From Caulifigura coniformis (lineage in GTDB: Bacteria; Planctomycetota; Planctomycetia; Planctomycetales; Planctomycetaceae), in contig NZ_CP036271.1 in assembly GCF_007745175.1 (NCBI RefSeq), forward strand, positions 5,096,314 to 5,160,313: a stretch of DNA of 64,000 nucleotides, given 5' to 3'. Below are positions 44,464-54,082 of this stretch, in pieces (positions within the stretch are counted from its first letter, which is position 1; the number at the start of each line of letters is the position of its first letter). The notes below the pieces were generated by a model that was not told where the DNA came from, ran no database searches, and saw only the letters and a list, made by a program, of their open reading frames with translations. Made by a program: the position numbers and the translations under genes.

Positions 44464-46305
44464 ATGCCGGAGGCGGTGGCGAAGCCTGAATCGACAACTT
44501 CCTGGAAGTTGCTGCGCCGGATGCTGGTGCTCGGCTTTCAATACCGGCGGGAATGTCTCGCGGTTGTCGCCCTGCAACTGGTGATCGTCGGCCTGAGCCT
44601 GGGTGGCCTGGGGCTCACCGGGCTGGGAATCGATTACCTGCGAACAACGGTCGATCCTGCCAGCCCCGCGCCGCGCTGGCCGCTGGGGATGGCCCCGCCA
44701 GCCGAGTGGTCGCCGCAGTCCGTCATCTGGGCGATTGCCGGGATGGTGCTAGCCTCGGCGCTGATCAACGCCTTCGTTCGCTGGGCTGCGGCCATCTCGG
44801 CGGCGAACCTGTCTCAGAAGATCCTGCTCAACCTGCGGGCGGGCGTGTTTGAGAAGCTGCAGCGGTTGAGTTTCGCGTTTTACGACGCGGGGCAGTCGAG
44901 CTCGATCATCAACCGGGCAGCAGGCGACGTGAACGCCGTGCGGTCGTTCGTCGACGGCGTGATCATCAAGGTGTCGATCACGAGTCTGACTCTGGCGGTC
45001 TATATCTTCTATATGCTGCGGGTGCATGTCGGGCTGACGCTGGTCTGCCTGTCGACGACGCCGCTCCTGTGGGTGGGGTCGCTGTTTTTCTCTCGGCGCG
45101 TGCAGCCGATGTACCGCCGGGCGAGCGAACTGGCGGATCAGCTGGTCAGCCTGCTGGTGGAAAACGTGCAGGGGGCGCACGTCATCAAGGGGTTCGGACG
45201 CGAGCGGGAGGCGATCGCCAGTTTCGAGGCGGCGACAACGCGGATCCGCAAGCAGAAAGAGGAAATCTTCTGGAACGTGAGTGCGTTCCAACCGGTGATG
45301 GGGGGGCTGACGCAGCTCAACATGCTGATCCTGATGGTTTACGGCGGATGGCTCGTGATCCAGGGGCAGGTGGCCCTCGGCTCGGGGCTGTTCGTGTTCG
45401 CCAACCTGCTGCAGGAGTTCGCCAACCAGGTGGGGCAGATCACGAATATCGCCAACACCATCCAGTCGAGCCTGATCGGGGCCCAGCGAGTTTTCGAAGT
45501 GCTTGATGCGCCGCTGGCGATCACCTCCAGCGACAATGCGCTTCCCCTGCCGAGAGCCCGCGGCGAGATTGAGTTCGACAAAGTGACGTTCACGTATCCG
45601 ACCGGGCGACGGGCGTTGACGGACATCTCGTTTCGGGTGTCGCCGGGAGAATGTCTGGGGGTCACGGGAGCGACGGGCAGCGGCAAGAGCACGCTGCTGT
45701 CGCTGCTGATGCGGTTTTATGACGTCGATTCCGGGGCCGTCCGTGTCGATGGCCACGACGTCCGAAAACTCGATCTGGACGACCTGCGCCGCAACATGGG
45801 TCTGGTGTTCCAGGAGAGCTTCGTGTTCAGCCATACGATCGGCGCGAACATCGCCTTCGGCCAGCCGGAAGCGACGCTGGAGCAGATTGAGCGGTCGGCC
45901 CGCGTGGCGGCGGCGGCGGAGTTCATCCAGGAGCTGCCGGGGCGTTACGACACGATGGTCGGCGAGTATGGATCGACGCTGTCGGGCGGTCAGCGGCAGC
46001 GGCTCTCAATCGCCCGGGCGGTCCTGCTCGATCCGCCGATCCTGCTGCTGGATGACGCGACGGCATCGGTGGATGCCGAGACCGAGCACGAGATATCCAC
46101 GGCGCTGGAAGGGGCCTCGGCCGGCCGGACGACGCTGTTGATTTCCAACCGGCTGAGCACGCTGTCGCGGTGCGACCGGGTGATGGTTCTCGATGGCGGT
46201 CGCGTGGCGGCGATCGGGACGCCCGAGACGCTGCTGCGGGAGAGCGCCTGGTTCAGCGGGCTGGCCCGGCTGCAGCGGATGGAAGAGATTGTCGTGGCCC
46301 GATGA
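44464..46305 (+). CDS. ABC exporter, fused permease-ATPase
   Basis: A 613-residue half-transporter. Six membrane helices run across about residues 35-330 (type IV exporter fold), followed by the nucleotide-binding domain. The key motifs are Walker A GATGSGKST at about 402-410, the signature LSGGQRQRLSIARA near 506, and Walker B ILLLDD with Asp530 and Asp531. The residue after the Walker B Asp, normally the catalytic Glu, is Asp531 here, which is a variant seen in degenerate ATP sites. It works as a dimer; no partner half-transporter gene is adjacent. The substrate is unknown. An unusual terminator follows. Confidence 0.95.
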   Translation: MPEAVAKPESTTSWKLLRRMLVLGFQYRRECLAVVALQLVIVGLSLGGLGLTGLGIDYLRTTVDPASPAPRWPLGMAPPAEWSPQSVIWAIAGMVLASALINAFVRWAAAISAANLSQKILLNLRAGVFEKLQRLSFAFYDAGQSSSIINRAAGDVNAVRSFVDGVIIKVSITSLTLAVYIFYMLRVHVGLTLVCLSTTPLLWVGSLFFSRRVQPMYRRASELADQLVSLLVENVQGAHVIKGFGREREAIASFEAATTRIRKQKEEIFWNVSAFQPVMGGLTQLNMLILMVYGGWLVIQGQVALGSGLFVFANLLQEFANQVGQITNIANTIQSSLIGAQRVFEVLDAPLAITSSDNALPLPRARGEIEFDKVTFTYPTGRRALTDISFRVSPGECLGVTGATGSGKSTLLSLLMRFYDVDSGAVRVDGHDVRKLDLDDLRRNMGLVFQESFVFSHTIGANIAFGQPEATLEQIERSARVAAAAEFIQELPGRYDTMVGEYGSTLSGGQRQRLSIARAVLLDPPILLLDDATASVDAETEHEISTALEGASAGRTTLLISNRLSTLSRCDRVMVLDGGRVAAIGTPETLLRESAWFSGLARLQRMEEIVVAR

Positions 46306-46348
46306 GATCGCATTTTTTGGTTTGATTTCGGTGGAGCCCAACGCGAAA

Positions 46349-46405
46349 CACCCCGGCTGCTTTGAGCAGCCGGGGTGCTTTGAGCAGCCGGGGTGCTTTT
46401 TTTTT
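46349..46405. terminator. Terminator with duplicated 3' arm
   Basis: The left arm CACCCCGGCTGC (46349-46360) can pair with either of two identical right arms GCAGCCGGGGTG, at 46366-46377 and 46384-46395, and a T9 run follows (46397-46405). The 18-base unit with the right arm is tandemly duplicated. It ends the ABC exporter gene and, less clearly, the convergent sialate esterase gene. Confidence 0.9.
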
Positions 46406-46413
46406 CGCATTCA

Positions 46414-47985
46414 TTAAGGGGCGAGTTTGCCCTTGGTCACTCCGTCCCAGTTGTCGGTCCGGAACGGATAGGCCGGCAGGTAAACCTTGTTGAACAGGTT
46501 TCCGCTCGGGTTGTCTGCCCAGTTGTACCGGACGGCCGTCGGGTTCGGGACGTTTTTGCTCGAGACGACGACGGTGTCGCCCTCGATCTTCGCGTCGCCC
46601 CAGACGAAGTTCTTGTCGTCACCGGCGATGGCGAATCCGGAAAGCGGTTCGTTGTAGTAGCTGATGAGACCGCGGAGGCCCCCTTCGCCGAGGTTGTCGA
46701 AGTGGAGGACGATCTTGCCGTCCTTGATGTCCATCGACTTGTAGGTCGGACCGCTGCGGGAGACCTGTCCCCCGAGGCCATAGAGGTCGACCAGGGCGAG
46801 GCGAGCGAGACGCTTGCCGACGTTCTGCTTGTCCTTGGGATGGATGTCCTTGGCGGCGCCGATGTCGATGATGCAGGCCACTCCGCCGGGAGCGGCGGCT
46901 TCCGACGCGATCACCTGCGCTTCGCGGAGTTCGGCCCAGGCACTGTCACCCGGCGCATCCTTCTTGGCCATGAAGTTCGCGAGCTGCACCTGGTAGAATG
47001 GGAAGTCCCCCTGCTTCCAGGCGTCGCGCCAGCTCTTAATGAGCGTGGCCATCAGGGTGCGGTACTGTTCGGCCCGGCTGGCGTTCGATTCACCCTGGTA
47101 CCAGATGGCGCCCTTGATGCCGTAGGGGACGATCGGTGCGATCATCGCGTTGTAAAGATTCGTCTGGCGGTGGGGCGTGGCGCTTGGGTCGACCGGGGCG
47201 TTCGGCTGGGGAGCCGGTTTTTTTCCGGCGGCGGTCGCTTCGGCCGATTCCTTCTTCCACTTCGTCATCGCCTCTTCGTAGGCGGCCTTCCTCTTGGGGT
47301 AGTCGGCTTCCTGTGCGGCCCACGAGTCGATGATCGGCTTGAACTCGCCGCGGGAGGCCATGCCCTCGGCGGAGGTCCAGGCTTCGGCGCGCGTCCCGCC
47401 CCACGAGGTGTTGATGAGGCCGATCGGAATGTCGGTCGTCTGCTGGAGCTGACGACCGAAGTAGTAGGCGACGGCCGAGAAGTTGTTCACGGCGCCTGGA
47501 CCGGCGACAGCCCACTTTCCGACGCAGTCAGTTTTGGGGGTGGTGCTGGTCGCCTTCACGAGGTGGAACAGCCGGAGCTTGTTGTTCTTCGAGGCGAGTG
47601 ATTCGAGGTCGGGATCGAGGGCCGCATTGATCGACCACTCCATGTTGGACTGGCCGCTGCAGACCCAGACATCGCCGACGAGGACGTCGTCGAAGGTGAG
47701 CTGGTTCTTCCCTTTGACAACGAGGGGGATTGGGAGGCCGGGGTTCAGGGAGTCGAGTTTGACGGACCACTTGCCATCGGCGTCGGCTTTGGTGGTTTTC
47801 TTCTGGTCCTGGAAGGTGACGGTGACCTCTTCACCGGCATCGGCCCAGCCCCAGACGGGGACGGGCATGCCTCGCTGCAGCACCATCTGGCTGCCGAAGA
47901 TGGCCGGCATGCGGACCTCGGCCAAGGCCGTTGCGCCTGGCACGAGCAGGATTGAAAGGACGAGCGGCGTCAGTCGTTGAAGCAT
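46414..47985 (-). CDS. Sialate O-acetylesterase family protein
   Basis: A 523-residue secreted SGNH-type esterase. A signal peptide (MLQRLTPLVLSILLVPGATALAE) is followed by a beta domain (about 25-100) and the catalytic domain, whose nucleophile is Ser113 in CSGQSNMEW. NTSWGGTRAEAW, and GIKGAIWYQGESN with the second conserved box, follow. A long Lys/Glu/Ala-rich insertion lies near residues 240-280. The family removes acetyl groups from sialic acids or other acylated glycans; in Planctomycetes the actual substrate may be an acetylated plant or algal polysaccharide. It is separated from the thioredoxin-like gene by 72 bases, same strand. Confidence 0.93.
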   Translation of the reverse strand: MLQRLTPLVLSILLVPGATALAEVRMPAIFGSQMVLQRGMPVPVWGWADAGEEVTVTFQDQKKTTKADADGKWSVKLDSLNPGLPIPLVVKGKNQLTFDDVLVGDVWVCSGQSNMEWSINAALDPDLESLASKNNKLRLFHLVKATSTTPKTDCVGKWAVAGPGAVNNFSAVAYYFGRQLQQTTDIPIGLINTSWGGTRAEAWTSAEGMASRGEFKPIIDSWAAQEADYPKRKAAYEEAMTKWKKESAEATAAGKKPAPQPNAPVDPSATPHRQTNLYNAMIAPIVPYGIKGAIWYQGESNASRAEQYRTLMATLIKSWRDAWKQGDFPFYQVQLANFMAKKDAPGDSAWAELREAQVIASEAAAPGGVACIIDIGAAKDIHPKDKQNVGKRLARLALVDLYGLGGQVSRSGPTYKSMDIKDGKIVLHFDNLGEGGLRGLISYYNEPLSGFAIAGDDKNFVWGDAKIEGDTVVVSSKNVPNPTAVRYNWADNPSGNLFNKVYLPAYPFRTDNWDGVTKGKLAP

Positions 47986-48057
47986 CGATCCAGTTCCAAG
48001 AGAGGGACGTCAGGAGGGAGTTTCCGGGAAAAGCCGCGGCAAGCCGTCGGCCTCAAC

Positions 48058-48651
<594 letters not shown>

Positions 48652-48825
48652 GGGAGGGCCTCCAGTCAGCGACAAAGTCGCGAATCGATATCCAGGGCAG
48701 GCGCCGCGGGAACGCGGCGGGGAAGTGCAGTTTATCGCTGGTGATCGTCGTCGCCTAACGAGCGGCATGGCCGCTATGATTGCGGATCTGCATTCCCTGC
48801 CCGCGTCGCGTTCGGTTCGTCCTTC

Positions 48826-50232
48826 ATGGCTGGCTCGTCGACACTTTCCCATCCGGTTCTCGCCGAACGATTCATCGCCCGCGAGGGACGCGCCCACTGG
48901 CATGACCAGTCGTTGTGGTTCGTTCGGTCGAAGCGAGACAGGATCGCCGCAACGATTCCGGAGTGGGAGCTGCTCCGGGAGACGGCTTCGGGAATCAAGC
49001 AGCACACACTGTCGCGCCTGGCTGACTACCTGGAGCAGTTCGAGCGGAATGCGACGGCCGCCGGGGCGGTCGTCCACTGGGCGAAAGACGCGGCCGAGCA
49101 CAACGCGATCGTGCTGTCGCTGCTGCAGAAGCACGGCGCGACGAAGCTCGTGAAATCGAAATCGATGCTGACGGAAGAGTGCCATCTCAATCCGTTCCTC
49201 GAGCGAAATGGCGTGACGGTCGTCGACACAGATCTCGGCGAATGGATCGTACAGCTTCGCAATGAGCCGCCGAGTCACATCGTGATGCCGGCCATCCACA
49301 CAAAGCGCGAAGAGATCGGCGAACTGTTCCACGAAAAGATCGGGACAGAGAAGGGGGCGACTGATCCGGATTATCTCGTGAAGGCGGCCCGTGGGCATCT
49401 GCGCCAGCGTTTTCTCGAAGCGGACGCCGGTCTGACGGGCGTGAACTTCGCCATCGCCGAAACGGGGGGCTTCGTCGTCTGCACCAACGAAGGGAACGCC
49501 GACCTGGGAACCTCGCTGCCAAAGCTGCATATCGCATCAATGGGCATCGAGAAGCTGATTCCCCGGAAGGAGGACCTGGCGGTCTTCCTGAGGCTGCTGG
49601 CCCGCTCGGCGACGGGGCAGCCGATCACGACCTATTCCACGCACTTCCGCGGTCCGCGGACTCCCGATTGCGAAATGCACATCGTGATCGTGGACAACGG
49701 CCGCAGCGAGATCATGGGCTCGGAGGATTTCCGGCGGTCGCTGAACTGCATCCGATGCGGGGCGTGCATGAACACCTGCCCGGTTTATCGTCGGAGCGGC
49801 GGGCACAGCTATTCGGCGGTGGTTCCGGGGCCGATCGGTTCGATCCTGGCTCCGGCGTCCAATCCGGAGAAGCATGCGGCGCTGCCGTATGCGTGTTCGC
49901 TGTGCGGATCGTGCACGGATGTCTGCCCGGTGAAGATCGACCTGCATCTGCAGCTCTACACGTGGCGGAACAAGCTGGCTCTCAAGGGGCTTTTGCCGCG
50001 GTCGAAGCGGTGGGGGATGGCGCTGGCAGGGCGGGTGCTGCGGAGCGCACGGCTGCTGAACCTGGCGGGGGGGATGGCCCGCTTCTGGCTCCCGAAGCTG
50101 CCGCGGTTTGTTGTTTACAACCCGCTGAATCCCTGGGGGAAACAGCGCGAACTGCCGGCGGCACCGAAAAAGAGCTTCCGCGATCTCTACGCCGAGCGGC
50201 AGCGGAGCAGGAAGGACGCCGGCTCCCAGTGA
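48826..50232 (+). CDS. lutB: LutB-type iron-sulfur oxidoreductase subunit
   Basis: A 468-residue protein matching LutB/YkgF of the L-lactate utilisation complex. The N-terminal LUD domain (about 1-290; FAIAETGGFVVCTNEGN) is followed by two 4Fe-4S motifs, CIRCGACMNTCPVY (about 306-319) and CSLCGSCTDVCPVK (about 354-367), and a C-terminal basic extension. LutA and LutC, its usual partners, are not adjacent here, so the complex may be encoded elsewhere or this protein may serve another oxidoreductase. It lies 195 bases before speA. Confidence 0.9.
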   Translation: MAGSSTLSHPVLAERFIAREGRAHWHDQSLWFVRSKRDRIAATIPEWELLRETASGIKQHTLSRLADYLEQFERNATAAGAVVHWAKDAAEHNAIVLSLLQKHGATKLVKSKSMLTEECHLNPFLERNGVTVVDTDLGEWIVQLRNEPPSHIVMPAIHTKREEIGELFHEKIGTEKGATDPDYLVKAARGHLRQRFLEADAGLTGVNFAIAETGGFVVCTNEGNADLGTSLPKLHIASMGIEKLIPRKEDLAVFLRLLARSATGQPITTYSTHFRGPRTPDCEMHIVIVDNGRSEIMGSEDFRRSLNCIRCGACMNTCPVYRRSGGHSYSAVVPGPIGSILAPASNPEKHAALPYACSLCGSCTDVCPVKIDLHLQLYTWRNKLALKGLLPRSKRWGMALAGRVLRSARLLNLAGGMARFWLPKLPRFVVYNPLNPWGKQRELPAAPKKSFRDLYAERQRSRKDAGSQ

Positions 50233-50427
50233 GACTGGCCAGCGGCATCAAGCCCGTCTGCCGCCAGAAATGGCTTTCCACGTCAACCTCCCTGCGCACG
50301 GCCGTCGCGCCCAATCGTTCGTGAATTCGCACGTTGCTCTCTTGAACCCTACCCGTTTCCCGCGACACTGTGGGATCGCTCGCGAGCGCGGGCAATCTCC
50401 GGGGGAACTCTGCAAAAGACCACTTTG

Positions 50428-52344
50428 ATGATCGAAGAGCTGAAGCGCTGGACAACGACGGATGCGAGCGACCTCTACGAAGTCGCCGGCTGGGGCCAGG
50501 GCTATTTCTCCGTCGGGGAGAACGGCAACCTGTGGGTGCATCCCGGGCGGGATGCGAATCAGAAGCTCGATCTCAAGGAACTGATCGACCGCCTTCAGCT
50601 GCGCGGACTTGATCTGCCGATCCTCGTGCGTTTCAACGGCATCCTGAAGGATCGCCTGAAAACGCTGCATGACGTCTTTTCGCATGCGATCAAGGAACAT
50701 GAGTACAAGGGGAAGTATGCCTGCGTTTACCCGATCAAGGTGAACCAGCAGCGGGAAGTCGTCGAGAAGGTCGTCGAATACGGCAAGCAGTTTGGGTTCG
50801 GGCTCGAGGCGGGCAGCAAGCCCGAGCTGATTGCGGTTCTCGCGATGACGGAACCGAACATGCCGGTGATCTGCAACGGCTTCAAGGATGCGGAGTTCAT
50901 CGAGCTGGCGATGCTCGGCCAGAAGCTGGGCCGCACGGTGATCCCGGTCGTCGAGAAGTACACCGAGCTCGACCTCGTTCTGAAATATGCCGAACGGGTC
51001 GGCGTGCGTCCGCAGATCGGGTTCCGCGTGAAGCTGGCGTCGAAGGGGTCGGGTCGCTGGCAGGCGTCGGGCGGATACCGCTCGAAGTTCGGGCTGACGG
51101 TCAGCGAAATCCTGAAGGCGCTGAACGAACTTCAGGCGCGGGGCATGGCGGACTGCTTCAAGCTGCTGCATTTCCACCTGGGGAGCCAGATCACGAATAT
51201 CCGGCAGGTGAAGGCGGCGATCAACGAAGCGTCGCGGATCTATGTCGACCTCCACAAGCGCGGCGCGGGGCTCGAATACCTCGATGTCGGCGGCGGCCTG
51301 GGCGTCGACTACGACGGCTCGCAGACGAACTTCGAATCGAGCATGAACTACTCGCTCCAGGAGTACGCCAGCGACATCGTCTACCAGATCCAGACGACCT
51401 GCGACGAGAACAGCGTCCCGCATCCGAACATCATTTCGGAGAGCGGCCGGGCTGTCGCGGCTTACCACGCGGTGCTGATTTTCGGCACGCTGGGCGTCGC
51501 GGAGCAGGGGGACGACGACGAGATTCCGAAGACGATTCCGAACGAATACGAGCAGCCGCTGCACGACCTGATGCTGACCTACAACGAGGTCAACGCCCGG
51601 AATGTGCAGGAGGCCTACCACGATGCGCAGCAGGCGCTGGATATGGCGACCAACCTGTTCAGCGGCGGCTATCTGCCGCTCGATCAGCGTGTCGTGGCCG
51701 AGAACCTGTTCTTCGCCATCTGCCACAAGATCCGTCGGCTGATCAAGGAAGCCGACGACGTTCCGGACGATCTTTCGGGGCTCGACCGAATGCTGGCGGA
51801 CACGTTCTTCTGCAATTTCTCGCTGTTCCAGTCGATGCCGGACAGCTGGGCCGTGAGCCAGTTGTTCCCGGTGATGCCGATTCACCGGCTGGCTGAGAAG
51901 CCGACGCGGCATGCCGTGCTGAGCGACATCACCTGCGATTCCGACGGCAAGATCGACCAGTTCATCGACCGCCGCGACGTGAAGCGGACACTGCAGCTGC
52001 ATCACTTCGACAACGAGCCGTACTACATGGGGGCGTTCCTGATCGGCGCCTACCAGGAGATTCTCGGCGACCTGCACAACCTGTTCGGCGACACGAACGC
52101 CGTCCACGTCGACCTGAGCGACAGCGGCGAAGTGCTTCTGGAGACGATCATCAAGGGAGACACGGTCTCTGAGGTGCTCGACTACGTGCAGTTCAAGGGG
52201 CGGGACCTGATGAACCGCGTGCAGGCGACGGTGGAATCAGCAGTTCGCGAGGGGCGGATTGACCACCAGCAGGCCGGCCGGATCGTGAAGTTCTATGAGG
52301 AAGGCCTGAACGGCTACACGTACCTCGAAGAACCGGGCGAGTAA
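50428..52344 (+). CDS. speA: Biosynthetic arginine decarboxylase
   Basis: Converts arginine to agmatine, the first step of polyamine synthesis through agmatine. The 638-residue PLP-dependent fold III enzyme has the PLP lysine Lys104 in ACVYPIKVNQQ, then GFGLEAGSKPEL, the HFHLGSQI motif of the barrel and LDVGGGLGVDYDGS. The second-half Cys motif FCNFSLFQSMPDSWAVSQLFPVMP and the C-terminal LEEPGE end complete the long SpeA form. I start it at ATG 50428; the preceding codon, TTG, could extend it by one. A strong terminator follows, so it is monocistronic. Confidence 0.96.
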   Translation: MIEELKRWTTTDASDLYEVAGWGQGYFSVGENGNLWVHPGRDANQKLDLKELIDRLQLRGLDLPILVRFNGILKDRLKTLHDVFSHAIKEHEYKGKYACVYPIKVNQQREVVEKVVEYGKQFGFGLEAGSKPELIAVLAMTEPNMPVICNGFKDAEFIELAMLGQKLGRTVIPVVEKYTELDLVLKYAERVGVRPQIGFRVKLASKGSGRWQASGGYRSKFGLTVSEILKALNELQARGMADCFKLLHFHLGSQITNIRQVKAAINEASRIYVDLHKRGAGLEYLDVGGGLGVDYDGSQTNFESSMNYSLQEYASDIVYQIQTTCDENSVPHPNIISESGRAVAAYHAVLIFGTLGVAEQGDDDEIPKTIPNEYEQPLHDLMLTYNEVNARNVQEAYHDAQQALDMATNLFSGGYLPLDQRVVAENLFFAICHKIRRLIKEADDVPDDLSGLDRMLADTFFCNFSLFQSMPDSWAVSQLFPVMPIHRLAEKPTRHAVLSDITCDSDGKIDQFIDRRDVKRTLQLHHFDNEPYYMGAFLIGAYQEILGDLHNLFGDTNAVHVDLSDSGEVLLETIIKGDTVSEVLDYVQFKGRDLMNRVQATVESAVREGRIDHQQAGRIVKFYEEGLNGYTYLEEPGE

Positions 52345-52363
52345 CGGGAATCACAACCTGATC

Positions 52364-52398
52364 AGGCCCGGTTTCTCCAAGGAAACCGGGCCTTTTTT
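52364..52398 (+). terminator. Rho-independent terminator of speA
   Basis: AGGCCCGGTTTC (52364-52375) pairs with GAAACCGGGCCT (52382-52393) around a six-base loop, followed by a T run to 52398, 20 bases after the speA stop. Confidence 0.95.
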
Positions 52399-52796
52399 CG
52401 TGGAACTCGCACATGTCGCTGGTCCGCGTGCAGGATCGATCCCGTTGGAACGGTTCTGCAAATTTCAGGGGCGCAGGCCTGGCGACAATTCCGATCGCTC
52501 CACATCGACCTCGTTGTCTACTCGGGCCGAATCTGGCGACGGCGGGGATTCTCATCGCAACGTCACAATCGTTGTTCGCCAAACGACTCTCGCGTCGATG
52601 CTCCTCGTGAAACACCCGTTCGTCGGGTGCATGGCATGGATTGCCCGCACGGAACTCTCGACGGACCCCTGCATTCATCCGCCCCGCACGAAGGCCGGGG
52701 CGAACTGGCGGGAAGGTTGCAGTTGGCCATGGCTACAGGACATGGCCGGGAGAGTTCCTGCCGCTGTCGAATGACGTTCATCATGGAGGAGACACT
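52399..52796. other. Leader region of the outer-membrane-type protein gene
   Basis: About 400 bases between the speA terminator and the next start. The frame of the downstream gene remains open here but the translation is uncharacteristic, so it is treated as promoter and leader. No RNA gene was recognised. Confidence 0.45.
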
Positions 52797-53780
52797 GTGA
52801 AGCGGCTGGCCCTCTCTCTCTGCGTTGCTGCGGTCGCCTTCACCGGCGGATTCACGAATCGCGGCCTGGCCAACGATTGGACAACCCTCGTCAGCGACGA
52901 GGAGCCACTCGACATGCCGTTTCTGTCGGACGCTCTCGAGAACACCCAGGTCTGGACCGGCTTCGACGTCTATAAGTCCGTCGGCGATCGGATCACGAAC
53001 ATCAACGGCGGCACCGGATCGCTCTCCAGCAGCTACGGCAACACCGTTGGAATCAACACCGGCTTCAGCCTCGGCGATCTCCCCTTCCGCGGACAGATCG
53101 GTGCCAGCTACGGCGTTTACGACTACAAAGGCCGGCTCGGAATCGTCGAGCATGCCGAGCAGGTGGAACAGCAGATGTTCTTCACCACCGGTCTCTATAA
53201 ACGCGGCGACATGACGAACGAAGGCGATCCCATCAGCTGGGGCTTCGTCTATGACCTCTTCTACGCCGACGAATGGGGCGTGAACGGCAACGAGTTCGAT
53301 CTGGGGCAGTTCCGCGCCATCATCGGCTACGCCCTGACCGATGCGACCGAAATCGGCGTGTGGGGCACCTTCGCCGCACAGGACAACGAGGCCGCCGTCA
53401 CCGTCGCCGGAGCCCCGAACCTGCTCAGGACGATTCGCTCGGCCAACCAGGCCAACATCTATCTCAAGCAGAATTTCGCGTTCGGCGGCCAGGTCACCGG
53501 CTACACCGGCATGCTCGACAACGCCAGCATCGGCGACTGGCAGTTCGGCCTGCTCGGCCAGGCCCCGCTCAGCGACAGCTGGTCCATCTACGGCAACTCC
53601 AACTACGTCGTCCCCGGCGCGAAGAACGGACCCAACGGCTCCGGCGAAGAGCAGTTCAACGTCTCCGTCGGACTGGCCTACTCCTTCGGCGGCAAGGCGC
53701 GGAACCAGAGCGTCACCGGAAATGCAGGGATGCCGCTGCTCAACGTGGCCAACAACGGGTCGTTCCTGATCACCGACTGA
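52797..53780 (+). CDS. Secreted outer-membrane beta-barrel-like protein
   Basis: The 327-residue protein has a signal peptide (VKRLALSLCVAAVAFTGGFTNRGLAN) after a GTG start at 52797, which is preceded by GGAGGA at an ideal distance. The mature part has regularly spaced aromatic residues, Gly and Asn with alternating polar and hydrophobic residues typical of an outer-membrane barrel, for instance GINTGFSLGDLPFRGQIGASYGVYDYKGRLG and GGQVTGYTGMLDNASIGDWQFGLLGQAPL. The family name is uncertain; it resembles planctomycete barrel proteins of unknown role (DUF6666-like). Two hairpins follow before moxR. Confidence 0.72.
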   Translation: MKRLALSLCVAAVAFTGGFTNRGLANDWTTLVSDEEPLDMPFLSDALENTQVWTGFDVYKSVGDRITNINGGTGSLSSSYGNTVGINTGFSLGDLPFRGQIGASYGVYDYKGRLGIVEHAEQVEQQMFFTTGLYKRGDMTNEGDPISWGFVYDLFYADEWGVNGNEFDLGQFRAIIGYALTDATEIGVWGTFAAQDNEAAVTVAGAPNLLRTIRSANQANIYLKQNFAFGGQVTGYTGMLDNASIGDWQFGLLGQAPLSDSWSIYGNSNYVVPGAKNGPNGSGEEQFNVSVGLAYSFGGKARNQSVTGNAGMPLLNVANNGSFLITD

Positions 53781-53868
53781 CCCGGGCAGGCCAGTCTGCC
53801 GGCACCCGCGAGTGCCCTCCGAGTCGAGAGGCTGTAGAGGGCTCCGGCGGAAATCCAGTGTTCAGTGC

Positions 53869-53894
53869 GCAGCCGCAGAGCAATCTGCGGCTGC
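53869..53894 (+). other. 11-bp hairpin after the barrel protein gene
   Basis: GCAGCCGCAGA and TCTGCGGCTGC form a perfect 11-bp stem around a four-base loop, without a following T-run. It may stabilise the 3' end of the transcript. Confidence 0.5.
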
Positions 53895-53940
53895 GTCCGT
53901 TTCCGGGCGTCCCACCCCCGCAAACCCGCGCCATCGTGTG

Positions 53941-53973
53941 GCCCCGGGATTCCTACAGAAACGGGGCTTTTTT
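53941..53973 (+). terminator. Probable rho-independent terminator
   Basis: GCCCCG (53941-53946) pairs with CGGGGC (53962-53967) with a 15-base loop, followed by a T6 run (53968-53973). It probably ends the barrel protein transcript ahead of moxR. Confidence 0.7.
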
Positions 53974-54082
53974 CTTCGCGGGTTCGTGCGCCGCTTGCAT
54001 CCGCGTGACGGGCGTCCAAGAATCCAGTCCGGACGGAGCGCAAAACGGAGCTGCCCGTACGACTGGAAAAGCCTGGTGACGA

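Noticed and set aside
53869-53894. Hairpin as terminator of the barrel protein gene
   Set aside because: No T-run; the hairpin at 53941-53973 with a T6 run is the better terminator.
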